Shown here piece after piece: positions 1-6,602 of a stretch of DNA of 64,000 nt; position 1 is the first letter of the stretch, and the number at the start of each line of letters is the position of its first letter. The stretch comes from Ruminococcus sp. UBA1409 (GTDB taxonomy: Bacteria > Bacillota > Clostridia > Oscillospirales > Ruminococcaceae), in NCBI GenBank assembly GCA_002305045.1, contig DBPX01000005.1, forward strand, positions 62,001-126,000, in the 5' to 3' direction. The notes beneath the pieces were generated by a model. It was not told the DNA's origin. It did no database searches and saw only the letters and a list, made by a program, of their open reading frames with translations. The position numbers and the translations under genes are program-made.

Positions 1-108
1 TTTTTCTCTGCGGGAGGCACGGCTATGCTATCCTCCTGGCTGGCGGTGGGGCTTGCGCTGTCGGTGTATTATCATCATCAAAGATTTGACACAATCTTCA
101 AAAATTAA
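1..108 (+). CDS. C-terminal end of an FtsW/RodA/SpoVE-family protein (partial)
   Basis: Frame 1 is open from the window edge and ends at TAA 106-108. The 35 residues include FFSAGGTAMLSSWLAVGLAL, which matches the last conserved loop and final membrane helix of SEDS-family glycan polymerases (PFxSYGGTS...). These proteins polymerise peptidoglycan at division, elongation or spore cortex formation. Which of FtsW, RodA or SpoVE this is cannot be told from the tail. Only the C-terminus lies in the window. Confidence 0.7.
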   Translation, partial: FFSAGGTAMLSSWLAVGLALSVYYHHQRFDTIFKN

Positions 109-131
109 ATAGGGAAAGGACGGCTTGGATA

Positions 132-1394
132 ATGAACAGGATTGATTTTTCAGCGCTGTACGGCGACGCTCAGCTTCAAAAAAAGAGGTATCAGAAAACT
201 GCGCTTTTGTTTAAGGAGGAGTTTGGGAGGCTTCCCGAGCTTTGGTTTTCCGCTCCCGGCAGGACGGAGGTCTGCGGAAACCACACCGACCACAATCACG
301 GCATAGTCGCAGCGGCGGCTGTGGATATGGACATCATCTGCGCCCTGGCTCCGACTGAGGACGGCATTATCACCGTAAAGTCGGAGGGCTTCCCGGGGAC
401 TGACATAGTAGACACCCGGGAGCTTGAGATAAGGGCTGAGGAGTATTCAAGCTCCTGCGCCCTTATAAGGGGAGTCGCAAAGGGCTTTTTTGACAGGGGC
501 TACAGGATAGGGGGCTTTACCGCCTACACCAGCTCGCAGGTCTTAAAAGGCTCCGGGCTTTCCTCCTCGGCGGCGTTCGAGGTGCTTATCGGCACCGCTC
601 TTAACCATCTTTACAACGGCGGGGAGGTTTCAGCCGTCGAGATAGCCCAGATAGCCCAGTTTTCGGAGAATGTCTACTTCGGCAAGCCGTCCGGGCTTAT
701 GGACCAGATGGCGTCCTCGGTGGGAAGCTTTATTTCCATCGACTTTAAGGACCCCTCAAGCCCGGTGATAGACACTATCGACTTCGACCCAGCTAGAAGC
801 GGGCTCAGGCTCTGCATTATAGACACAAGGGGAAGCCACGCCGAGCTGACCCCGGAGTACGCCGCAATACCCGCCGAGATGAAGGCGGTTGCCGGCTCCT
901 TCAAAAAGGATTATCTTAGGGAGCTTGACAAGAGCACGCTTATTTCGGATATCGCAAGGGTAAGGCAGGAGTGCGGCGACAGAGCTGTTTTAAGAGCGCT
1001 TCACTTCTTTGACGAAAACGACAGGGTAATAAGCCTTTGCAGGGCTCTAAGGGCAGGCGACACCGAGAAAATGCTGGAAATAATTAATCTCTCGGGAAGA
1101 AGCTCCTTTGATTATCTCCAGAATGTCTACGCCTCGTCCATGCCGGGGATGCAGAGCGTCTCGCTGGCTCTTTACACCTGCGGAAGCCTCTTGGGCGGCA
1201 GGGGAGCCTACAGGGTCCACGGCGGAGGCTTTGCGGGAACGGTGCAGGCGTTTGTCCCAGAGGACGCCCTAGATTATTTCAGGCAGGGAATAGAGTCTGT
1301 TTTCGGGGAGGGAAGCTGTCATGTTCTTAATTTCCGTCCCTGCGGCGGAGTCATGGTTGACGGCGTAAGCCTTTCCTGCGAGGAGTCCTGCTGA
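132..1394 (+). CDS. galK: Galactokinase-like GHMP kinase
   Basis: The 420-residue protein has the full GHMP kinase layout: an N-terminal substrate signature GRTEVCGNHTDHNHG near residue 43, the ATP-loop GSGLSSSAAFEV near 139, LMDQ (catalytic Asp) near 190 and the C-terminal motif GGGFAGTVQAF. Length and motif order fit galactokinase, which phosphorylates galactose at C1 for the Leloir pathway. However, the canonical GEHTDY sugar-binding Glu is Asn here (GNHTDH), so substrate may differ. trmB starts 2 nt downstream, suggesting one operon with trmB and the patatin gene. No other Leloir genes are in the window. Confidence 0.82.
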   Translation: MNRIDFSALYGDAQLQKKRYQKTALLFKEEFGRLPELWFSAPGRTEVCGNHTDHNHGIVAAAAVDMDIICALAPTEDGIITVKSEGFPGTDIVDTRELEIRAEEYSSSCALIRGVAKGFFDRGYRIGGFTAYTSSQVLKGSGLSSSAAFEVLIGTALNHLYNGGEVSAVEIAQIAQFSENVYFGKPSGLMDQMASSVGSFISIDFKDPSSPVIDTIDFDPARSGLRLCIIDTRGSHAELTPEYAAIPAEMKAVAGSFKKDYLRELDKSTLISDIARVRQECGDRAVLRALHFFDENDRVISLCRALRAGDTEKMLEIINLSGRSSFDYLQNVYASSMPGMQSVSLALYTCGSLLGGRGAYRVHGGGFAGTVQAFVPEDALDYFRQGIESVFGEGSCHVLNFRPCGGVMVDGVSLSCEESC

Positions 1395-1396
1395 GT

Positions 1397-2089
1397 ATGA
1401 GGATGAGAAGAAAGGCGAATCTTGACGCAAGGCTTAAAGGCTGTCAGGATACCGGCAGGCTTATAGTCCTTGACTGCGAGGACAGAAACTTTGTTACATC
1501 AATAGAGAAAAAGGAATATCTCGAGCTTGAAGGGCTTTTCGGGAACGACAGACCCATCGTGATGGAAATAGGCTGCGGCAAGGGTCAGTTTGCCTGCGAG
1601 CTTGCAAAGAGGAATCCCGGGATAAATGTCTTGGCGGTGGAAAAGACATCGAATGTCATAGTGGACGCCGCTGAGAAGGCGATAGCCATGGGCATTGAAA
1701 ATCTGTATCTTCTGAGGTGCGACGCCGCCTATCTTTCAAAATTCATCCCTCCCGACTCCGTGAGCAGGCTGTACCTCAACTTTAGCTGTCCCTTTCCGAA
1801 AAAGAGCTACGCCTCCCATCGGCTGACGCACAGGAGCTTTCTTGAGATATACAAGGAGCTTCTCAAGGACGGCGCAGAGCTTCACCAGAAAACCGACGAC
1901 AGGAAGCTCTTTGAGTTTTCGGTAGAGGAGCTGTCCTATTCAGGCTTCAGGCTAAAAAACATAAGCCTTGACCTTCACGCCGATTCCCCTGAGGACAACA
2001 TTATGACCGAGTATGAAAAGCGGTTTGTCGACATGGGTCTGCCGATTTACCGCCTGGAGGCTGTCTACAGCCGGGAGTCAAGCGTATGA
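1397..2089 (+). CDS. trmB: tRNA (guanine-N7-)-methyltransferase
   Basis: 230 residues. The SAM-binding loop MEIGCGKGQF near residue 56 and the downstream signature LYLNFSCPFPKKSYASHRLT identify TrmB, which methylates G46 in the tRNA variable loop. The family core is usually NFPDPWPK; here it is NFSCPFPK, with Asp and Trp replaced. The C-terminal TEYEKRF motif is intact. The gene is tightly packed with galK upstream, and its stop overlaps the start of the patatin gene (ATGA), so translation is probably coupled. Confidence 0.88.
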   Translation: MRMRRKANLDARLKGCQDTGRLIVLDCEDRNFVTSIEKKEYLELEGLFGNDRPIVMEIGCGKGQFACELAKRNPGINVLAVEKTSNVIVDAAEKAIAMGIENLYLLRCDAAYLSKFIPPDSVSRLYLNFSCPFPKKSYASHRLTHRSFLEIYKELLKDGAELHQKTDDRKLFEFSVEELSYSGFRLKNISLDLHADSPEDNIMTEYEKRFVDMGLPIYRLEAVYSRESSV

Positions 2090-3024
2090 GAGGGTCTAAG
2101 GCAAGACAGCAGGAAAGGGAGTTTAAAGCGTATTCAGGGCTTGACAGCCTGCCCTGCGGAAGGGCTGAGGGCGAGCCGGTAAGGGGCTGCCTCGTCCTTG
2201 AGGGCGGAGCGTTCAGGGGAGTATACACCAGCGGAGTGCTTGACGCCATGATGGAGGGCGGAGTCAATCTGGAGTGCGTAATAGGAGTCTCGGCAGGCGC
2301 TCTTAACGGGATGAACTATCTCTCAAGGCAGATAGGCCGCTCCGCCAGAATCAACCTAAAGTACAGGCACGACCCGGAATATGTCGGACCGAGGGCGTAT
2401 AAGAGCAACAAGGGGATAATCGGCTTTGATTTCCTCCTAAAGAGGGTAAACAGGTACGACCCCTTTGACTACTCCAGCTTCTTCGACTCCAAAAGGCGGT
2501 TTGTCGCAGTGGCAACAAGCTTTGACACCGGCAGGCCGGTCTATTTTGAAAGAGGCGTCGAGAGGGAAATATTTAACGCAGTGAAGGCGTCCGCCTCGCT
2601 TCCCTTTGTCTCAAGGCCAGTGAGGGTGGGAAACGGTCTTTATCTTGACGGCGGCTGTACCGTAAAGATCCCCTTTGACTGGGCGATGCGTGAGGGATAC
2701 TCCAAGATTATAGTAATAAAGACCAAGCCGTCTGGGAGCAAATCCAAGCTAGCTGACATGAGCAGGCTTGCCCCTGCCGTATACAGGGGACACCCAGAGT
2801 TTGCCCGCTCGCTTTACTACAGCACCCATGCCGGTATAAGACAGCAAAGAGTGCTTGACGCTCTCGCAAGGAAGGGGAGAGTCCTGCTTATTCAGCCGTC
2901 AAGGCATATCCCGGTTTCAAGGCTGGAGCCGGACATGGAGAAGCTGGGAGAGCTTTACTATCTTGGCTACTCCGACGGCAAAGAGCAGCTCCCTAGGATT
3001 ATGGAGTATCTTGGAATGAAATGA
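2086..3024 (+). CDS. Patatin-like phospholipase family protein
   Basis: 312 residues. It has the oxyanion-hole motif EGGAFRGVYTSGVLD near residue 40, the nucleophile elbow GVSAGALNG (Ser in GxSxG) near 66 and the DGG motif of the Ser-Asp dyad (LYLDGGCTVKIP near 188). This resembles the YjjU/RssA-type bacterial patatins, predicted cytoplasmic lipid acyl hydrolases. There is no signal peptide. The start overlaps the trmB stop by ATGA. A strong terminator follows directly, making this the last gene of the operon. Confidence 0.85.
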   Translation: MRGSKARQQEREFKAYSGLDSLPCGRAEGEPVRGCLVLEGGAFRGVYTSGVLDAMMEGGVNLECVIGVSAGALNGMNYLSRQIGRSARINLKYRHDPEYVGPRAYKSNKGIIGFDFLLKRVNRYDPFDYSSFFDSKRRFVAVATSFDTGRPVYFERGVEREIFNAVKASASLPFVSRPVRVGNGLYLDGGCTVKIPFDWAMREGYSKIIVIKTKPSGSKSKLADMSRLAPAVYRGHPEFARSLYYSTHAGIRQQRVLDALARKGRVLLIQPSRHIPVSRLEPDMEKLGELYYLGYSDGKEQLPRIMEYLGMK

Positions 3025-3030
3025 TTGTAA

Positions 3031-3065
3031 AATCCCGGAGGGATAGACCCCTCCGGGATTTTAAC
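3031..3065 (+). terminator. Rho-independent terminator after patatin gene
   Basis: A perfect 12-bp stem (AATCCCGGAGGG at 3031-3042, CCCTCCGGGATT at 3049-3060) with a 6-nt loop is followed by a short T-rich tail. It starts 6 nt after the patatin stop codon. Confidence 0.85.
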
Positions 3066-3094
3066 TTGTCAAAAATCTCAGCAGCCTGCAAAGC

Positions 3095-3280
3095 CTCCCC
3101 CTTCGTGCAAAGTGAGCTGTCAGCAGCGCTGACCGAGGGCTTGCCGCCTAAATTTGATAATAGCCTGAAAGGCGTGCCCCTCCCCGGAAAACGGCGTAAG
3201 GCTTTTATCTAACCGGCAATCCCCGGCAATCCCTTCGCCACGGCAGAAGCCGTGGTGACTCACTTTGCACAGGGCTGCCT
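3095..3280 (+). repeat. Structured dispersed repeat, copy 1
   Basis: This intergenic element shares order and sequence with 57915-58092. It has an outer inverted repeat (GTGCAAAGTGAG near 3105 with CTCACTTTGCAC at 3259-3270), an internal hairpin GTCAGC/GCTGAC and a 3' hairpin CCACGGC/GCCGTGG. Arm differences between copies are compensatory, so pairing appears conserved. No coding sequence is apparent. It looks like a MITE- or REP-like element of Clostridia. Confidence 0.7.
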
Positions 3281-3304
3281 CCCCAAGCTGCTAAAGAAGG
3301 CTTC

Positions 3305-3331
3305 GCTTGCCGTCAGGCGAGCCTCTTTTTT
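3305..3331 (+). terminator. Possible terminator between repeat and cotJ operon
   Basis: The hairpin GCTTGCC (3305-3311) / GGCGAGC (3316-3322) with a GTCA loop is followed by CTCTTTTTT. It would isolate cotJ from upstream transcription, or may be the tail of the repeat. Confidence 0.4.
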
Positions 3332-3409
3332 GCGGGCAGTAACGCTTATCCCCGCATAGGCATAGTATGTAATGCAGTAAAGCTGCAAAAAGACCTACAG
3401 GAGATAACC

Positions 3410-3664
3410 ATGAACATTAACGATATAATTTTTAAAATCGACCAGGGACAGCAGCCTGAGAGCCGCTTAGCCGCAAATGCAGGCGACAAGCCCTCACTGT
3501 GCTGCATCCAGCCAAGGTCCTCCCTGCCCGACAGCATGCCAATAGCGATGATGTATGTGCCGTATCAGCAGTGGGCTAAGGTCTATGACCCTAAGGTCGG
3601 ACTCGAAAGAGGCACTATTTTTGAGGAGCTTGACAAGCCCTTCATCGGGGAGAGAACAATATGA
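3410..3664 (+). CDS. cotJA: Spore coat-associated protein CotJA
   Basis: 84 residues. The C-terminal half MPIAMMYVPYQQW...YDPKVGLERGTIFEELDKPF is the CotJA signature. CotJA is a small protein of the inner spore coat, made in the mother cell and dependent on CotJC for assembly. The start ATG follows AGGAGA. The stop overlaps the cotJB start (ATGA). The order cotJA-cotJB-cotJC is the standard operon and is good evidence that the host makes endospores. Confidence 0.92.
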   Translation: MNINDIIFKIDQGQQPESRLAANAGDKPSLCCIQPRSSLPDSMPIAMMYVPYQQWAKVYDPKVGLERGTIFEELDKPFIGERTI

Positions 3665-3921
3665 ACGACAGAGCTAAGCTTTTAAAGACCGTACAGTGCT
3701 ACTCCTTTGCGATGCTGGAGGCGTCGCTGTTTCTGGACACCCATCCCGAGTGCAGGGAGGCTCTTGAATATTATAACAAGTACAAGAAGCTATGCGAGGA
3801 GCAGAAAAGGCTCTTCGAGGAAAAATACGGACCGCTGACAATGGCGTCGGACGCCAACAGCGAAAGCTGGCAGTGGGCAAACGGTCCGTGGCCGTGGGAG
3901 CTATGTGCAAATGAGGACTAG
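3661..3921 (+). CDS. cotJB: Spore coat protein CotJB
   Basis: 86 residues. FAMLEASLFLDTHPECREALEYYNKY is typical of CotJB, followed by the aromatic C-terminus WQWANGPWPWE conserved in the family. It is a small spore-coat component of unknown biochemical role. It overlaps cotJA by 4 nt and lies 81 nt before cotJC, leaving room for a possible 23-codon micro-ORF. Confidence 0.92.
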   Translation: MNDRAKLLKTVQCYSFAMLEASLFLDTHPECREALEYYNKYKKLCEEQKRLFEEKYGPLTMASDANSESWQWANGPWPWELCANED

Positions 3922-3925
3922 CGGC

Positions 3926-3997
3926 ATGAGTAAGAATCCCGCCAGCCGTTCAGCCGGCACGGCAAAAAACTTTATCAAGTACAGAAAGGAAGGATAA
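3926..3997 (+). CDS. Possible 23-residue micro-ORF between cotJB and cotJC
   Basis: ATG at 3926 is preceded by GAGGA at 3913-3917 (8-nt spacing), and the frame runs 23 codons (MSKNPASRSAGTAKNFIKYR...) to TAA. The peptide is strongly basic. Its last codons overlap the cotJC ribosome site (AAAGGAAGG), so translating it could modulate cotJC. No homology is recognised and chance remains likely. Confidence 0.25.
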   Translation: MSKNPASRSAGTAKNFIKYRKEG

Positions 3998-4002
3998 GCT
4001 GA

Positions 4003-4599
4003 ATGTGGCAATATGAAAAAAAGCTTCAGTATCCCGTCAAGATAAAAAACCCAAATCCCGCCGCAGCCAAGGTCATAATATCTCAGTTCGGCGGACCTGA
4101 CGGCGAGCTGGGCGCCGCTATGCGCTACCTCTCACAGCGCTACACTGCACCCTGTCCAAAGGTCAAGGCGATTTTGAACGATATAGGCACCGAGGAGCTG
4201 GGGCATATGGAGATGATATGCGCAATCATCTACCAGCTCACCAAGAACCTCACTCCCAAGGAGATAAAGGAGTCCGGCTTCGACACCTACTTTGTCGACC
4301 ACACCACCGGGCTGTACCCCATAGCCGCCTCAGGCACGCCGTTCTCGGCTGAGATATTCCAGTCCACCGGCGACCCGATAGCCGACCTCTCCGAGGACTT
4401 GGCGGCAGAGCAAAAGGCGAGGCTGACCTATGACAACATCCTTCGCCTTGTCGACGACCCGGATGTCAGAGATGTAATAAAGTTTCTTAGGGAAAGGGAG
4501 ATAGTCCACTTCCAGCGCTTCGGCGAAGCCCTTAGAATGGTCACCGACCAGCTAGATTCCAAAAACTTCTACGCCTTTAACCCAAGCTTTGACAAATAA
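4003..4599 (+). CDS. cotJC: Spore coat protein CotJC (manganese catalase family)
   Basis: 198 residues. It has the ferritin-like di-manganese catalase fold with metal-ligand motifs in EELGHMEMI (near residue 65) and EREIVHFQRFGEAL (near 165), and an N-terminal MWQYEKKLQYPVKI typical of CotJC. It is a spore-coat protein probably able to remove peroxide. The ribosome site AAAGGAAGG lies about 9 nt upstream. It is the third gene of the cotJ operon; a partial duplication of its stop-codon region and a terminator follow. Confidence 0.93.
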   Translation: MWQYEKKLQYPVKIKNPNPAAAKVIISQFGGPDGELGAAMRYLSQRYTAPCPKVKAILNDIGTEELGHMEMICAIIYQLTKNLTPKEIKESGFDTYFVDHTTGLYPIAASGTPFSAEIFQSTGDPIADLSEDLAAEQKARLTYDNILRLVDDPDVRDVIKFLREREIVHFQRFGEALRMVTDQLDSKNFYAFNPSFDK

Positions 4600-4680
4600 C
4601 CCCTGCGGGCGGATAAATTCCGCTCAGCCGGACGAGGCTACGCTGTGCCTGATGAAATAACCCCTGCGGGCGGATAAATT
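4594..4680. repeat. 26-nt direct repeat at the cotJC stop
   Basis: The 26 nt at 4594-4619 and 4655-4680 are identical (beginning AAATAACCCCTGCGGGCGG) and lie 61 nt apart. The first copy contains the last Lys codon and stop of cotJC. It looks like a short local duplication. Confidence 0.75.
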
Positions 4681-4681
4681 A

Positions 4682-4715
4682 CGGGAGACCACAAAATGCG
4701 GTCTCCCGGTTTTTC
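4682..4715 (+). terminator. Terminator of the cotJ operon
   Basis: A 9-bp stem CGGGAGACC (4682-4690) / GGTCTCCCG (4700-4708) is followed by GTTTTTCTCTTTT. The rest of the gap to 4915 is AT-rich; I see no recognisable riboswitch there. Confidence 0.85.
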
Positions 4716-4914
4716 TCTTTTCACCGTTTTATCTCGTCTGACGGTGCGTAAACTTTTATAATAGTTTAAATTAATCGTGAACAAAATGTGACTTTTTTAA
4801 TATTGTGTTGCTTTTTTTCGGCAAAGGGGTTAAACTATATGCAGTGACTCTTAGGCGCAGCAGCGGGGAAATGCTGTGCCGGTCATGAATAGAAATATAG
4901 GAGTGTGACAGATT

Positions 4915-6342
4915 TTGGACAAGTTTTTTAAAATCTCCGAGCGTGGCTCAACCGTCAGGACGGAGATAATCGCCGGGTTGACGACATTCTTTGCAATGGC
5001 TTACATTGTAATAACCAACCCCAACCAGATAGTCAGCTTTAATCATCTTGCGGAAAACGCAGACCCTGCCTTCCAGCAGATTTGGAACGCAGTCTATGTC
5101 GCCTCGATACTGGGAGCGGTAATAGGCACATTGCTTATGTCGCTCTATGCGAGGATGCCGTTTGCTCAGGCATGCGGCATGGGACTTAACTCCTTCTTCT
5201 TCGTTTCCTTCGTGCTTCCCGCCGTAATAAGCGGCAGCGATGTCATCGAGGGGTATCAGTCTGGCCTTGTAATAATCCTAATCTCAGGACTTATCTTCCT
5301 GCTGATTTCGGTTACAGGACTCAGGTCGAAGATAGCAAGAGCGCTTCCTGACTGCCTCAAGAAGGCTATCCCCGCCGGAATCGGTCTGTTTATCGCATTC
5401 ATCGGCTTCCAGAATGTCGGAATCATCCAGACCAACCAGTACACCCTGGTCCAGTTTGTCGACATCCACGGAGCTATAAACAACGGCACCTTCTTCGAGA
5501 CCGCCATGCCTGCCCTTTTGGCGCTTGCGGGACTTCTTCTCATAGCCGTTTTGGAGAAGTTCAAGGTAAAGGGCTCGGTGCTTATCACCATTTTGGCGAT
5601 AACCGTCATCTACTATATCCTCCCCGGAAGCGTATTCTCATTTGATATGAGCCAGGTCGGCGCTACTTTCAAGGACTTTGCCTCGATAGGACTTGCGGCA
5701 GCCTTCAAGCCCCAGTCATGGGCAAACGCCTTCTCCGGCGAGGGTCTTGGAGCCATCTTCTCGACTATAATGCTGATTATAACCTTCTGCCTCGTCGACA
5801 TGTTCGACACCATAGGCACCCTCTACGGCACAGCCTCCCAGGCTGATATGCTTGACGATAACGGCGACCCGATAAGCGTAAACGAGTGCATGACCAGCGA
5901 CGCCATTGCGACGGTTGCAGGCTCGGTATTCGGAACCTCGACGGTCACCACCTATGTTGAGTCGGCCGCCGGAGTCGGAGCCGGAGGAAGGACGGGTCTT
6001 ACAAGCCTAGTAGTAGCAATCTGCTTTGCCGTATGCCTGTTCCTAAGCCCTGTTGCGTCGCTTGTTCCGGCATGCGCTACTGCTCCTGCGCTTATCTATG
6101 TCGGAGTATTGATGCTAAAGAGCTTTGCAAAGGTTGACATGAACGACCTTGCCAGCGCCGTCCCCGCATTCCTGGCGCTTGTCATGATGCCTCTTACCTA
6201 TTCGATTTCAAACGGTATCGGAATCGGAGCCATAGCCTATGTTCTTATCTCCCTCTTTACCGGGAAGTACAAGAAAAAGGATATCCCGATTACTGTTATA
6301 GCAGCCCTCTTCGTTCTTAGATTCGTCTTTGTAACGATGTAG
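4915..6342 (+). CDS. NCS2-type guanine/hypoxanthine permease (AzgA/PbuG-like)
   Basis: 475 residues with 12 or more hydrophobic segments. The N-terminus (RTEIIAGLTTFFAMAYIVITNP) and CGMGLNSFF near residue 85 are diagnostic of the AzgA/PbuG branch of nucleobase permeases. DMFDTIGTLYGTASQA and STVTTYVESAAGVGAGGRTGL are also conserved. It imports purine bases by proton symport. The start is TTG at 4915, preceded by TAGGAG at 4900-4905. It is a single-gene unit ending in a terminator at 6380. I looked for a purine riboswitch in the leader and did not find its conserved loops. Confidence 0.9.
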   Translation: MDKFFKISERGSTVRTEIIAGLTTFFAMAYIVITNPNQIVSFNHLAENADPAFQQIWNAVYVASILGAVIGTLLMSLYARMPFAQACGMGLNSFFFVSFVLPAVISGSDVIEGYQSGLVIILISGLIFLLISVTGLRSKIARALPDCLKKAIPAGIGLFIAFIGFQNVGIIQTNQYTLVQFVDIHGAINNGTFFETAMPALLALAGLLLIAVLEKFKVKGSVLITILAITVIYYILPGSVFSFDMSQVGATFKDFASIGLAAAFKPQSWANAFSGEGLGAIFSTIMLIITFCLVDMFDTIGTLYGTASQADMLDDNGDPISVNECMTSDAIATVAGSVFGTSTVTTYVESAAGVGAGGRTGLTSLVVAICFAVCLFLSPVASLVPACATAPALIYVGVLMLKSFAKVDMNDLASAVPAFLALVMMPLTYSISNGIGIGAIAYVLISLFTGKYKKKDIPITVIAALFVLRFVFVTM

Positions 6343-6379
6343 GCGCAAAGACCCGGTATAGGGTTATTAAAACGCAAAG

Positions 6380-6411
6380 GGCGGTCAGATTTTTCTGGCC
6401 GCCACTTTTTC
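6380..6411 (+). terminator. Terminator after purine permease
   Basis: A 10-bp stem GGCGGTCAGA (6380-6389) / TCTGGCCGCC (6394-6403), with one G-U pair, is followed by ACTTTTTC. Confidence 0.85.
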
Positions 6412-6457
6412 TGCCGCAGGAAGTTTAGAATATTTAAAGATTTTTTCAACTCCCCCC

Positions 6458-6486
6458 TTGTAAAGTCTTTCAGTAAATGATATAAT
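6458..6486 (+). promoter_or_regulatory. Sigma-A promoter for the GH94 gene
   Basis: TTGTAA at 6458-6463, 17-nt spacer, TATAAT at 6481-6486. This predicts a leader of about 110 nt before the GH94 start. Confidence 0.75.
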
Positions 6487-6602
6487 GCCATTAAGGTATT
6501 AAGCCCGGATATTGACGGGTTTTCACCGGGAGAGGGGCGCTTCCTGCCGGAGCCTTACCTCGCCGATAAAAAAATATTACACTGCTTTTAAGGAGGATTT
6601 TG

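Noticed and set aside
4720..4914. Possible purine riboswitch upstream of the permease
   Set aside because: The conserved loop and core segments of the purine aptamer are not present in order; only an AT-rich leader is seen.
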